This document shows, piece by piece, positions 14,501 to 27,867 of a stretch of 64,000 nucleotides of DNA. Each line of letters starts with the position of its first letter. Position 1 is the stretch's first letter. The notes beneath the pieces were generated by a model that worked only from the letters and a program-made list of their open reading frames with translations, made no database searches and was not told where the DNA came from. The position numbers and the translations under genes were made by a program. The stretch is from Lingula anatina (taxonomy: Eukaryota; Brachiopoda; Lingulata; Lingulida; Lingulidae): the NCBI RefSeq assembly GCF_001039355.2, contig NW_019774736.1, positions 496,001-560,000 on the forward strand. The letters are read 5' to 3'.

Positions 14501-14808
14501 GGTCATGTCGATACTCCCCCGCACCGTTATTCCCCTGCACCGATACTCCCCCGCACCGATAATTCCCCTTAGTAATTTTTTGTATTATGCGCATCGATAC
14601 AACCCCACACCAATAGATCCCCGCACCGGTACATCCCCGCACCGATACTCCCCCACACCGATACTTCCCCACACCGATACTCCCACTCAGTATATCTGTA
14701 AATTGTAGGGGAATATCGGTGGGGAGAAGTATTGGTGCGGGGATGTACCGGTATGGGGGAGTATCAGTGCGGGGGACTATCGGTGCGGGGACGTATTGAC
14801 ATGTAACC
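14501..14808. mobile_element. Foldback element built of 16-bp units
   Basis: About ten direct variants of a 16-bp unit (cgatactcccccgcac and relatives) are followed by five or six inverted variants. The outer ends are ggtcatgtcgatac and, on the other strand, ggttacatgtcaatac. Much richer in C on one side and G on the other than the surroundings. No coding capacity. Confidence 0.65.
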
Positions 14809-16678
14809 TTTAATTTTATGTTATAAAAGCAAAGTGAGTATGAATATTACAGAACAAGAATTTAAAGGGGAACCATATCCTAGATATTGTCATCAATATC
14901 CCCCATGTTATTTGTACATGTTCACCTGACACCTGGATTTTCCTAACTCAACTAAAAATCATGTTTATTTGCCAGACCTATTTTAGGCACTCAATTCTTA
15001 ACCACTTGTCTTCATATGCTCTTAAAGACAGTGAAAATATAGACACATTTTGACAGGCAGTAAGATTTGTATCATCTTTGTCTTCCCTAGTTACTACCAG
15101 TACATGCAGTATTGGAATTCATCTCTCATATTTTTCACTTCACAAAATTGTATTTTTTACTAACATATTGGCCTTGCTTAAAGGATAAACCAACTTCTAA
15201 TTACTGTTTCTCTTCAAAACTGCTATTTTGAACTATTACTGTTAGCAGGGTATGTGTATGTGCCTGGCAGGTATGCTGGCCTAATGTTAGTTAGTGGCCT
15301 AAGTGATGGATGACAGCCCTACAGCTATAATAGTACAGGTGCAGCCATCATATAACTTACAACACAACACACTTCACTGTGTCACACTAGTCAGTGCACC
15401 AGCAGCTAGGTAATAAGATGGAGAGATTTTAAGCAAAAAATAGTTTTGAAAATAGTTCTAGCATTACCTAATCAAGTGAGCTGCGTAGGACTGCTGTAAC
15501 ATGTTTGTAATAATGAGAGAGTTTATTTCCAGTTCAGATAACATACCTAGTTTTCCCTTCCTCTTTGCTGATGGAATGATAGCTTTTGAAATTGTATATT
15601 AGTATGTTATCTTTTTAGTACTTTTCTAGTTCTGTCAACAGGATCTGTGTGATATCAGATTCATTAACTTTTTTGACAATTAATGAAGTTAAAATGTTTT
15701 AAGCATGGCATATTTCACTCATAAAATGCTAATTGCAATTTTATTTTGTTCCAAAACAAACAAAAATGCCCCTTTTTTTGTTGTTGATCTAAATGCAAAT
15801 ACTGAAGCTTTTCATAAAACCAACCTTCATTGGAACAGAGAAACTGTTGATAATTATTCATGTACATATGTATCTACAGGTTTTATCAAAATAAGAAAAT
15901 ATAATTGTTTTCAAATACTATGTGCCATGGTCATAACATTAGATAGCCAATCAGCTTTTTGGTTGGAGTACCGTGGTCCACAATGTAATGGATCCAACAA
16001 AAGTTGAGAGCAAATTATGCTTTTACACATCTATATATTTAGAACATAATACATTGAACATCAGACTGAATTCAAATCATATCATATAATACACATGATG
16101 CGATAATTAACTTTAATCAAATATATTAAATAACGAACAGTTCACCAGTTTTCTATACTTGCTATGACAAGTGTCATTCACTTAATTTTTTCCAAATTCT
16201 GATTACATTTGGCAGTAAAAGGGTCAGATCTCCAACTGGAGCAAAGAAGCAAGATTCAGCTTTATCACATTATCTTGGATGTGTTGTACCATCGGTAGGG
16301 TAAGGGTAGTAATTTTATGATAATCAAGTCATACCAGCTGCAAGATATAAACAATATATCCATAAATGCATAAAGTTGATGGCCGAGCTTAATGTCTATG
16401 ATCATGATAGACAGTCATCATCACCATGACGAAGATAAAGACTGTCTTGTCTCTTTTCTGCCCCATTACTATATTACATGTTCTTCTACAAAGGACTGAC
16501 TTTAAAACACTTTTTATAAGAAATGTAGGGTACTGATAGCTCTCTAAGTTTTAAGATTTAAAAGTTCTGCAGCTTTGTTGAAGCATTCTCTTATGCTATA
16601 TTTACAAATCTAGGGTTATGCAGATATTTGCTTTATTTATGACAGACACCCAATTTACAACCTATAAGACCTTAGTAA

Positions 16679-16680
<2 letters not shown>

Positions 16681-16755
<75 letters not shown>

Positions 16756-16756
16756 T
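16681..16756. repeat. (AT)n microsatellite followed by a T run
   Basis: 29 AT units to 16738, then 19 T to 16756. Cruciform-prone and length-unstable. Confidence 0.95.
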
Positions 16757-17616
16757 GTTTTGTTAAATTTTAAGAGAATCGTGCAATATCACTGAGGGTC
16801 ACTGACCATTTCTTCAGACACAGTCATAAAGTGATTAATGTTTACGAATCAAATGTACTAATTCTATCCTGACATGCATTTAACCAGCTCAGGAGCCTGC
16901 ATAAAGTAGTTCATCAAATGTACAAAAAATATTGTACGTCTTCGTGCAGATTGCCCATATATCACGCCCTACATAACATGATATTATGTACCTGGTAGAG
17001 CATAGTCCAAGTACACAAAACATATCAGCATTTGTCTTTAGCTCCGAGTCTGTAAAACTTGGATTTCATGTCTGTCATCCTAGTTCTTCAGCTGAGACCA
17101 AGCCTGTATTGCCAGTAATTTCAAAAGGAGTCTTTTTCAGAAAAATCATATTTTTACCTCCTCAGTTAACCCAACTTGTACATGTATATTGTACATGTAC
17201 ATGGTATAACACACATCTATTTTGATTTTGATTCCATCTAATGAATGTTATATACAATCCACTGTACATATTAGAGCAGCAGACAAAAAGATTACTTTGA
17301 TATGACATTTTTACACTGAAAAATTGCCAGGTGATATTGTCTAGTCTGTAACATTATTTGGGACCTACCATGTGCTTCATCTTGAAAGCTAGGGACCTGA
17401 CAAAGGTTCAAAAGTTTAGGTCATTTTTCTTTAGCAACTAACTTGCAATAAACTGACTTTATCAGATAAAAAAATCTTAGGATGAAAAAAATTGAACCTT
17501 TCCTACAACTATAGGTCTCTCTTACATGCGAAGTCTCTCATTTAAATCCCACACTAAACGTTGGACTCTAGTTCTTTCTCGGTATTAAAATAAAGTGTGT
17601 AATTTGCCCAAATGCC

Positions 17617-17640
17617 AAAAAAAAAAAAAAAAAAAAAAAA
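17617..17640 (+). repeat. A24 tract
   Basis: Uninterrupted poly-A in unassigned DNA. Confidence 0.95.
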
Positions 17641-20600
17641 CAGAGGAAAAAACTATTCCCCATTTTCACAATTTTATACGATTGTAAGGCTCATCTTCCT
17701 CAAACAGCATACGGGTTACTATTTTAAATTAATTCAAAACCTATTTCAGTCAATTTTCTCATGTCATGTTAGAAGTTGCCACCTGTAGTGTCTATGGCTT
17801 TAGTCCCTTTCTCTGCTATCGGCTGGTCAATCTAACTCCCACCCAGGAGTGGCCTATGTATTAATCACTTTAAATCTAGCTATTACACAGTGTGAGAGGA
17901 AACTTAAAACTCCCAAAACAACATTTTCTAATCCATGGCTAAATAAAGCTGGAATAAGATAAATGGAATGGAATAACTGAATTACTGGGTAGGAACATCT
18001 ATTTGTCCTTATTGGTTCAGTAGGACAGATTGCTAATGCACCTTAATTTATCTCCTGCAATTAAAATATCTTTTAATTCGAAAAAGTCAACCAAGTGCCT
18101 TAATGACCTATAAAAAGGAAGACTGGTTGAGATAATCATGCATGACAAAAATAAGTAAAAAAAATTGTTGTGAAGTGGCAATCATAACATTACACTATTC
18201 AATATGCCGCAATTATGAAACTCTTTAATTGTAATTTACTTGATATAACCTGTTTGGTATAATTTTAAGATGAATTTATGCAATAAAAAAGACAGAAGTT
18301 TTGCATCCATATCTTAAAAATAAATGTGGAGAATTACAATAACTTAAATTATAATCCTATTAGTGAATTTGAACTGCATTTTTTATGTTCCACTTTACCA
18401 ATTCCATTTATAATTCCGTTTGAAACAATTTCAAATTGTTCTACCTTATTTACTTCTGATTTAAGCATTAATGAGTGTCATCTTTTTTATAATGAACCTC
18501 TAAGCCTGTTCACAAATCTAATTTTTCTTAGCATATTAAATTTTCATGCACAAAGGACCATGGGCAGATCCCCCATATTAACAAGTGAGGGGAAGAAAAA
18601 AACATTTTGTGCCCAATCCCCAAAACAACTATTTTAGCACACAAAATATGGCAGTACAATTCACAGAATGTATCTTCTCTCCCTTTATGGGAAGATCTGA
18701 GGTTGCATAAATAATTTTGTTTTGAAAGTAGCACCACCATCTAGACCTGTGCATGAGGGTATGAAATATGGAGTCAATCTCCCTCCTTTCCATATTTTGT
18801 TCCATTCAAATAAGTGTCCAAACAGAATGACAGTCATAAAGGTTGCAGCTGCAGGTGTGCTCTTAGCTATGGAACACATTCAATAGAAATCTTCATCAAC
18901 TTAGTAGTAAAATCCTGATTCCATTACACTCTGTATTAAAAAAGACACAGTGAGCATACATTCAAATTTGTAGCATTCTGTTATGTGAAAAGCTACCTCC
19001 TGTTACATTTTATTGCAGGTCTATAATTTTTTTAAAACCTAGGCTAGATAACCTCTAATTACATTCTATAATGCTACAGCCTATTTGTTGATGACACTAT
19101 CCTCCAAATCACTTGATCAAACATGAACAGTATTGCCATCAGTACAACAATAGGTATGATAGCATATGTGCTTTTGCATGCACAAACATACATTTGAACT
19201 ACCAGTAATTCCATGTATATGAAGATGAAATGAATAGTGCTTTTTCAACAATAATCTAAGGGGGCATATTAACTACATTTGATATTTAATGTAAAAGATT
19301 TCGATCAAGCTTTTGATCAAGTTGGCTTTCCCAATGCCTACATCTTCTTATTCCCAAAACACTGCATCAAAACTGTTTCCAGATTATTCAAACATAATTA
19401 GTCAAATAAAATTGAGAACAAAGTCAAAACAATTATGAAAATGGCATATGTAAATCATTTAATTATTATAAATCACTTAAATTTAGCAAAAATAATTCAC
19501 CCCTATGAAATCTCACAAACACTATAATGCATATGAATTCACTCTGCATTTAGTAAGAAAAAAAAAGAACTACTGTATTCAAATATTGCATATAAGAGGA
19601 ATAACAACTCTTCATTTTTGTGGGAAAAGTGCCATAAAGTGGATTTTCCTTGGGTAAATGACACTGTTCCCTTATATACCAATTGTTAATGAATCTGTTT
19701 TGACATTCAAAGCAAGTCGCAAATTGTTTTATGTGTGTAATTTGTAATTTTCTCTTGAGATACCAGTAATTATCAAGGGTAGCAACCTATGAAGGTCCAC
19801 GTGGTCCGATGGCAGAGATTCAAGAATAATCGTGATAACTGCCATTTTGGTAAATGAAATGGCATTTACTATATTCCTATGTATTGTTTACAATTTTTAC
19901 AATATTTATTGTGGAAATTTGGAAATTCATATGAAGAGTTTGTTATGCCTTTAAATTCATTTTTATTATATTTTGTTTTATCCCCCCACCCCCACCCAAC
20001 AAAGAAAGATTGTCTTACTAGTAGTTCAAGGGATGTTCAGAAAGGAACTAAAATCTCAGTCATCTTTAGCCTTACAAATGAGAATTTACATAAATGACAA
20101 GAAAATTACATGTTTTGTTACATATGTAATAAGCATTTGTAGTCAGTTACAAGATGGCATGCTAGTGTGTAACATTCAGCCAGCCCACTAAGACAATGTG
20201 GCACCAGAATGGGCAGAAGACAGCCATTTAGTGCCAAGTTTGCCGTCTGGAACTGAAAGGTATCTGATAAAATACAATCTTTAACTTTAAGGCTGAAGTA
20301 AAAAAAATAAAATGGATAAAAATGTCTGCATTCTTTGATTTAAATATAGTTTAAATTGTGATGTTTTACAGATAGGAGCATGCTGTCTCCAGGGCTACTC
20401 ACCATGTCAGACCACAGATTTGTATCGCATAGGCTGTAATCTGGGATGATTTTTCTATATTGTGACATTTACATAAATAAATTTCAGGCTGCAAAAATAG
20501 AAGTAAGAGAGAGAGAAGGGGAGAGAGAGACCCAGTGAAGATAAATTATCTAAACAACGGATTACTTCTTTTACTATTTCAAAATTATACTACTTCTACA

Positions 20601-22011
20601 AATGAGTCTAAAGTTGAAATGAATATCACAGTGCCATGTGATATCTTTATGACAGTATTACATAAAGTTGTTATTTGTTTAAATCAAAGCTATCTTACCT
20701 ATGTTCAAATTCACTGCTGTGTCAGCTACTCTTTGTAATCACTTAAACCTCCTTGAAAAAAAGTTACTATTTCAAATATTGTTTAAGAGAGAAAAAGGAG
20801 AACAAAGAAACCACTGAATGTCACAGGACAGTCTAACAGTCGTGACAGTGTAATGGAATAACAGGTCAACCCAGGCATGGAAATGAGGAAAGTTAAATTC
20901 ATCTATTCCAGCAGAACCATATTTCATAATTTCCGTAGCATTGGCCTTTATTCATCTTTGTACACACAACCCGCATGACAGAATCATCTCATGAAAATGC
21001 ACATATTTCAGCCACCAGTAGGCGTAACCATGGACGGTTATAAGAACTAAAGAACGCTCACTGCTATAACAAATGATGATGAAAATAATTACTTGCCGGA
21101 ACCAATGAGAATGAAGTGTTGTTGGTGATGACAATAGAAAAGGTCATCAATCAGTTATGCTCTAATTCAGGTAGGACAGAAATGGAGGGCTTACCACATC
21201 CAGTTCTGTGTGTAGGGTACTAGTACCATATGCACTGCCAACAGGGGGCACAGCTCACCTGTGACAAACAAGGAGTTAATCACTAAAGCCATAATCACTC
21301 ATGTATTCAGGACACTGTCTCTTTCTCATTGAAATGATATATTGTATTAACTGTTCTTTGCTGCTTAACACCTGTTGGCTGTTGGTAATGTGATGTTTAT
21401 TATGCATGCAAGTCTCTACAGTAATATGCCATGGACAGGAAAAGTCATTAGTACAGATTGATAGTCCAAGATCTTACAATAAATAAATTTTCATTGAAGT
21501 GAAATGTCTTGGTTAAACATGAACAGGCAGTAATTCATAATGTTTTTAATTTAAAGGCTCAAAAGTAAAACCATCTATGTCTATTGAACAAAATGTCCAA
21601 CCTACGTGTATGAACCACATACTCTGAACAAGCATAAACTTCTTATATGCTACTAATGCAAAACACAATGTCTGCTTAGAAAGATAACATTCTTCAAAAC
21701 TTATCTTTTACTATCTTTAGTAATATCATGCTATAAGACAACATGTTTTTCTTTCCAATTTACTATATCTAAGTTCACATATGACATTAGACCAAACACA
21801 TATCTCATGGATGTAAAGAATAAATAAATACTCTTACTTTTCTCCTCTTTATTTTTATTTATTTATTTATTTATTTTGAGAAATTGGCAAATAAATTAAT
21901 AAGACACTAGTGCAAACATATATGGGAACAAATCAGCACCTATACATCACAAACTGAATGCTGACTTCTAACTACAATGTCCCTCTTCAATGACAATATC
22001 ATTATATATCA

Positions 22012-22179
22012 CAGGCCTGTAGCCAGGGGGATTTCGGGGGGTTAGAAAGAACCGCACCTTTTGCTGGGAAAAGGTCCACTCTGGGTAAAATTTAATGTAA
22101 GTACATGATGTTTTTATGGAAAAAGGTCCACTTTTTTAGAAAACGAACCCCCCTTTTGAAATTGCTGGCTACGGGCCTG
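22012..22179. mobile_element. 168-bp MITE with 5-bp target duplication
   Basis: Ends CAGGCCTGTAGCCAG and CTGGCTACGGGCCTG, flanked by TATCA on both sides (22007-22011, 22180-22184). Non-coding inside. CAG...CTG ends with a 5-bp duplication suggest a hAT-related family. Confidence 0.7.
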
Positions 22180-22952
22180 TATCATAATAGTTATGATTTC
22201 AAAAGTAATGTAGTCTACGTAGATATAAGAGTTTAGGAACCAATTTCAATGTGCAAAACAAAAACTACAACTATAATGATGACTATTCACGTAAAAAAAA
22301 TATAACTGAAGCACACTTTATTGAGTGGGTTTATACACAGATATGATATTCTGCACAACAGAAAAGCAACGACACTGCAGTAATATATGCATTAATTCTA
22401 TTATATAGTGTATTTTCTATGCATATAATGTTAATGTCAGTTTATCATAAAATTGTAGTCATTAGCTGCCTGTTGCAGCTATTTACTCATCTGACACATT
22501 AATAGTGACACTTGTATCACTTGCTGATCAGACAGCAGGAATGTCTATAATGATCATGTACAACATCTTTGGCAGCCCCAGGTACTTAGTACGGCTGATC
22601 CACACGACATATTGACTAGATGTAATCAGCACTAAATATTTGCAGTTTGCAGTTTGTTAAAATTAAAAAAAAAAATCTTGAGTTATACAGTATGTATATT
22701 CCTTTAAATGACTGGGTAGTTATTTTTTCCCCCTTATAATTCTTATTTATAATTCTTATTTATCTTCCCTGTTAAAATTCTTTCTTTATATGGCAAAATA
22801 TCCTACCTGAAAATTTACTTATAACAATAAAGTGTATTTCATTCTTTATAATTCAAATGTCTCCGTAGATTCAAGTTCAAAGATGAATTAAAGAACTGTT
22901 CATAGGATTTTCATGGCTCTACTACAGTTTGAATGTCGGTAGGAATGAATAA

Positions 22953-23471
22953 GAAAATTCGCAAATTGCAGTTTTTCCTGATGATATCTTAAATCAACCC
23001 ATAGGACCAGACCATATTACCATTACCGCAACCAGTCTCTTGACTGCTAGTTATGCATCGACTTACCGTAACTTGGAGTGTGTTCTGATTGCAGTATGTC
23101 TCTGCTTGATTGTTGCAACAAATGTACGACCTGCACCACGTCTTTGGCTGTCTCATCTAACACAATTATTTAAAAAAACGCCATCTGATTATACATGTAG
23201 TAGGCCTACTATAAAGAGAAAAACAACAAAGTGTGGTGCTGCTCCCATGTCTGATACGCCTGTTGATCGTGTTAAGATGCCCAAAGACAGATTTATCTAC
23301 TCTATACCGTTAGAAAATAATAACCGTTTAAACGTTTTTTTAATCAGCATCATATTTGAATTTCGTTCAACCTGGCGAAGTTCATTGACATCCTTTTTTT
23401 TTGTCTATCTAAGGTTTAAATTTGCAGATGACTTTTACACATCATTCATTGAACTGAGAAATGTGTTTTAG
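22953..23471 (+). CDS. Unassigned open frame with a signal-peptide-like leader; possible exon
   Basis: The frame stays open for about 172 codons, long for DNA this AT-rich. It has no usable ATG before residue 90 or so, hence it would be an inner or second exon. A possible acceptor (cccatag, ending 23003) would enter in phase 1. The segment ECVLIAVCLCLIVAT is strongly hydrophobic and is followed by R-P-A-P, as after a signal peptide. A basic stretch with K-C-G follows. The C-terminal third is low-grade (phenylalanine-rich). It lies downstream of gene A on the opposite strand. It might be a third, decayed relative of genes A and B, but I find no shared motif that proves this. No downstream exon was found. 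Confidence 0.3.
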   Translation, partial: ENSQIAVFPDDILNQPIGPDHITITATSLLTASYASTYRNLECVLIAVCLCLIVATNVRPAPRLWLSHLTQLFKKTPSDYTCSRPTIKRKTTKCGAAPMSDTPVDRVKMPKDRFIYSIPLENNNRLNVFLISIIFEFRSTWRSSLTSFFFVYLRFKFADDFYTSFIELRNVF

Positions 23472-23499
23472 GCAGTTTTGTTGATCACAGTGACTCTGA

Positions 23500-23526
23500 T
23501 TTTTTTTTTTTTTTTTTTTTTTTTTT
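23500..23526 (+). repeat. T27 tract
   Basis: Uninterrupted poly-T between the open frame at 22953-23471 and the 3' side of gene A. Confidence 0.95.
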
Positions 23527-24409
23527 GTAATGGAAATTAGATGACATGATTTCCGTCAGTTGCGGTTTTTCCGTTCACAAGAAAGTTCCGTCGTCATCAA
23601 AATTTAGTATTGCATATGACATTAGAGATCAGAAAACATGAAATTCATAATTTATTCTGTTGCATAAGCGATAATCAGCTCTCTTCATGTCTCTTGATCA
23701 TCACCTTCAAGTATAAGTGTGATCACATCCATTTAATCTCTAATTCAACATTGACAAACAGCATGGAACGGACATGTAACATGAGGTGAACTTTTTATTT
23801 TCCATAAAATCTAAAAGAATAAATTAGTATATAATCAATAAAACAGCTCAACAACAAATAGGAATAAGTAGCCTACCGAATAACGGTCAACAAATTTTAA
23901 CAAAGTGTATAAATTTACCCTGTAATAACATATCACAATAATACAACGTTAAAAGTATGTACCACTCAAGCTTGAAAATCCCAATGTGGGGGATAAATTT
24001 GGATAATATACCTTTAACCCTTACTTAACCTAGTAAAAAATACCTTCGTGTACAATTGGCATGTGCATGTATGAGAAAATATCAGTATAGGCTATTTGGA
24101 GTCAGTAAACAAAACCAAGATTCAAAACTAAAGAATATTATGACGATCCCAAAAGATGTCTCAAATTTAAAAAAAATAGATCTTACATCGTGACTGATAG
24201 TCTACACATTTCAGTCTTCAATAAACATCGCTTTGATTATTTCCTTATAGCATCTAACCTTCCCTCACAGCAAACATACATACATGTAAGGTAGTCCATA
24301 TAATAAAACAAAAAGTAAATGTCTAAATAATATTTCGAAAACATCACAGTTTGCATCAGGCTAGCACCAACATTTGTGTGATCACGCTGGTGTCATCAAA
24401 GCAAAAACA
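23527..24409. other. 3' flank of gene A
   Basis: Lies below the gene A stop. No close AATAAA on the minus strand; the nearest candidate is near 23650, so the 3' UTR may be long. No other coding signal. Confidence 0.4.
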
Positions 24410-25870
24410 TTAGTTCAATGACCCTGGGTTTCCCAAAGATCTGAACCTCTCTGCCATAACATGAGAAAATGAGTCCTTAACACTGTTAACTAGACTGTGA
24501 ACATGATGAATTAACACCAGGTCTCTGGCGTACCTTTCACTTTTATTCGGATAACTCTTCCAACCGGAAGGGGTTTCTGTTTGGTAAAATTTTACTAGAC
24601 CATCTTCTGTTTCATTTATGAATTCGTTTATTTCACAGACTATGTCGTACATGAGATTCTCGAGATTTTCTAACAGATGAGTATCCGTGATATCTGCAGT
24701 TTGTTTGTGTGTCAAATATTCGGCATGTTCGTGTTCCCGTATGATCTCCAAGTGCATCGTCTCTTTTCGGAGAGATTCCGACACATTTCTCAAAAAGGTT
24801 ATGCAAGAACCCTGAAAATAGAATATAGTATTACATTATCAAAAATGATTAGCCATGAAATTAATATGTACGACAATTAAATCCATTTTAAGCCTTAAAA
24901 ATAAGGAAAAAAGAAATGTAACTATAATTATCCTATAAAGTTTAAACAAGCAGTTTTGGCTGGCGTTGTTCTACACCAAAGTCAACACATCAGTCCTTTT
25001 TCAATTTTCATCATGTTATTTGGTTTCAACTTACATTGCAAATGCCCGATTCATTGACCACTGGTCGTCCGTTCTCGTAATAGATCAGACTCGGCAGCGA
25101 CGTCGGTGATTTAACGGATTTCAGTACGAAGTTGAAAATTTCAACATTGTCGTGGTATCTATTATTCAACTGGAAACGCATAACATCACAAACGTAAATA
25201 AGTCATTCAAAACATTGAATTTAAAAGCCTAGTTCATACAATTGAAACTCTTTGAATGCGGGCATTATTTAAGCTATATGTAATTAACACCGTGATGACC
25301 CAAGCCTTGGATACAAAAAGAACCGCTTTGCCATGTTCAAATGCAGGTAACTGATAGCGATATTTACCAAAATGATAATTCTGTCGTCGGCAACTATAAA
25401 ATAGATGAACACTATTTTCTATCCTACAGATGCCTTTCTCAAAGGTACTGCATTTGTTGCTAATTGAAAGAGACCTTCCTCGATCAACGAGCCAATATTG
25501 TTAAACCAAAAGACCAGTTAAACCTTTTAATAAAACAATTTTGTAAGGGAAAGAAAATTCCTTCAATTTTTTTGCCTTTAAATACATTTAAAACGATTGA
25601 TTATAATCTGTGCAGTGCCCTTACCCATCTTTTCTTGATGCTGTGCGCCTGATTAGATATCTGGATAGTGTGGTCCAAAAATACATTAAGCGCTTCCTCT
25701 AGGTTAGCCAATGTTTCGTTCGATATTGTGACAGCTTTCGGCACGTTATCTGCCTTTTTTCCACCTCGGGCACACGGCATGTTCCATCGAAGATCACTGG
25801 ACGGCAACGGGGATGTTGTAGATAACTGTATCACAGTCACAAATACACTCACCAGTATCAAGGTCAGCAT
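24410..25870 (-). CDS. Gene A: secreted helical cytokine-like protein, 260 residues, paralogue of gene B
   Basis: Unnamed gene. Coding exons on the minus strand: 25870-25625 (82 codons), 25169-25035 (45), 24811-24410 (133 plus stop); both introns are phase 0 with good GT/AG. The ATG lies 5 nt into its exon, after a probable non-coding first exon (about 26143-26065). Residues 1-19 are a signal peptide (LTLILVSVFVTVIQL). The mature part is predicted mostly helical, with cysteines 33, 126, 130, 186 and N-glycosylation sites at N51, N121, N136, N193. Shared with gene B: R-W-x-x-P-C near the N-terminus, K/R-K-R-W at the first splice, R-Y/F-H with N-F/W nine residues on, S-L-P, Y-x-x-x-C, and R-Y-x-R-D opening the last helix (220-224). 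I infer a four-helix secreted ligand. A class I cytokine is my best guess; identity is unproven. Confidence 0.75.
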
Positions 25871-26064
25871 CTTTCCTACACATAAAGAGAATCATAAAGT
25901 GTTATTCACCACGAAGCCAATTTCTTTTCAGATCGAAATAACAATACGAGTGTCTAAATCTCGATTAAGGTTTATATATCTTTTTTCCGCACAACATACA
26001 AAAGAAAAGTTACATACCACAGTATAATAAATGATTATCGTAAATATGGGCACTTTGATCTTAC

Positions 26065-26143
26065 CGTTCAAAGGTTAAAATTACAAAAGAAATCCCCCTT
26101 ATTAAGTTTAGAACAGCTTCTTTTCAGACTATAACTTTTGAAT
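26065..26143 (-). other. Probable non-coding first exon of gene A
   Basis: The bounds are a cap site estimated about 30 nt below the TATA box and the donor g|gtaaga ending the exon at 26065. The stretch has no ATG. The matching acceptor is at 25876-25877 (gtgtag), leaving 5 nt before the gene A start codon. The cap site is an estimate. Confidence 0.4.
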
Positions 26144-26161
26144 TGTTAGAAGTTGTCTGAT

Positions 26162-26174
26162 CTTTTTATTTATA
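26162..26174 (-). promoter_or_regulatory. TATA box of gene A
   Basis: On the minus strand this reads tataaataaaaag. It lies about 100 nt above the proposed donor of the non-coding first exon, which is suitable spacing for a focused promoter. Confidence 0.5.
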
Positions 26175-26179
26175 CAACA

Positions 26180-26188
26180 TTCGGGGAA
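26180..26188 (-). promoter_or_regulatory. STAT-type site (TTCnnnGAA) next to the gene A TATA box
   Basis: The minus strand reads ttccccgaa, an exact TTCnnnGAA match 5 bp upstream of the TATA box. A nine-base motif like this occurs by chance, so position is the main argument. A one-mismatch kappa-B-like sequence (gagaatttcc, 26315-26324) lies further upstream. Confidence 0.3.
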
Positions 26189-26329
26189 GTAAAATAAGAA
26201 CATTTGTCATAAGAAATTCCGTCATAAATACTATCGCTGATCATCTGAAGGGCATGTTAAATATAGCAACAGAGACTTATGACTCTTGAATCCGGTCTAC
26301 AAGGAGGATACAAAGAGAATTTCCGGTTG

Positions 26330-27581
26330 TTATATTTTATTAAAATTTCAAGAAATTGTTAGATCTCGACGTCACTTTTATGTGGCCTAAAAAGTAAGAT
26401 TTAGAATTTAAGGAAAATGTGTCTTTTGCGTCCATAACAGAATAAAGTAGAAGATACTGCAAGTCTAGAATCTCAAACCACAACCTACAGGTTGGGAAAG
26501 GTCCTTCTTCATTGTAGATTTGAAAAACAGTATGCACTGCGTGCCTATCTGAAGGCATTTCAGTAATGGAGGATGAGGGGCATATATAAATGTCGTTAAG
26601 GTCATTTAAAAAAACTGAGGGGACACTATATTCCCGAGATTGGGGCAATGTCACTAGTGACTGCTATGTCATCACATAATGTTTATTTATAAATAGACAG
26701 GCGGCCTTCGTACATCATGCGATATATATATAATAAATTATATTTTATATATAATAAATTAAGAAAGGATTTTTGTGTAGATAAGTGAATGTGTATAAGG
26801 TTTGTAATATAATGTAGTTGTCGTGTTGTAATGGATGTACCCTTGGCCCGCGGGGCTGAATTACAGTTGAATAAACTACCTAAAACAAAATTAAAACATT
26901 TGGTCAACCCAAAGAATTCTTTCCTGGTCTGCCGGACTTCCCAATTCCGCTTGTGAAGACTCTGTGTGCTGGCATGGTGTCAATGTATGAGAATGCAACT
27001 AAACGCTCCCCCCTTTTTTTCATTACACGGATTCTAAAAGTTCAAATAGCTTTTCAGTTCAATTCATTTGATTTCCCTATAGCCTTACTTGTTATGGTTG
27101 GCCACAAGCATTTGTCCTGACACACGGAAGTTGATATATTATGTTACATACTGCTGGAAATACAGTTTTCCTAATTTTATGTAAAACCAGGTGGGATCGT
27201 GCCTATAGCAGAAAGTGCATTCACAGCAGATTTTGTATACAGTATAGGTCTTTATAATTAATAGCAAGGAAAGTCTGCTAAGCCAGAACAATTTATGTCG
27301 GGAAAGACATTTTTCAAAGTCATTTTTCAAACATTTGACCTTGAGTCTTTTTCATTTTTTCACGTACCCTCAACTCTACTGAAAGGTGTGACGTTTTTGG
27401 GTAGCAAAATCAACAGAACAGGAGCCCAGCTCTTTTGTCTCATGTACTTACGATTGTGGTTTGATGTACAGTATAATTAAAATGCTTATGGAATACAGCC
27501 ACAAGGAAATTGAGTTACGATATTCTCAAAAACAGAATTTCGAAATAATTTTGACGGACAAACCAGACTTCCAGTCAGTCT
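26330..27581. other. Intergenic, upstream of gene A
   Basis: Contains an AT-rich near-palindrome at about 26720-26765 and no coding signal I trust. Confidence 0.5.
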
Positions 27582-27867
27582 CAGGGGCGGATCCAGGATT
27601 ACTTGAAGAGGGGGGTCCGCGGATGCGAAACCGACCCCCCCCCCCCCCCCCGGCGTTGGGTTCGGGGCCCGCTAAAGGGCCCCGATAATATTGGCATGTT
27701 AGAGGGCGAATGATGCCTTTTGGTACGGTTTAGAACTATGATTCAACTAGTCAACATTCTAATTTCAAGAGGGGAATAAAAGTGTGATTTTTTTCAGAAA
27801 TCGAAGGAGGGGGGGGGGGGGGGTCAGGACCCCCCTGACTTCCCCCCTCCCCTCTAAACCGCCACTG
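27582..27867. mobile_element. 286-bp MITE with 5-bp target duplication
   Basis: Ends CAGGGGCGG and CCGCCACTG, flanked by AGTCT on both sides (27577-27581, 27868-27872). It contains long G and C runs (17 C at 27635-27651) that may be unreliable in the assembly. A related left end appears near 62060. Confidence 0.7.

Larger units (their letters stand above)
14809..22011. other. Unassigned DNA, no supported gene
   Basis: AT-rich. Besides the AT and A tracts I see no transposon ends, RNA gene or conserved exon. A weak candidate at about 21191-21257 was rejected. Confidence 0.5.

Noticed and set aside
21191-21257. Minus-strand exon-like stretch with good splice sites (ELCPLLAVHM...)
   Set aside because: It has one open frame but no phase partner, and the segment looks like a short hairpin-forming repeat rather than coding sequence.
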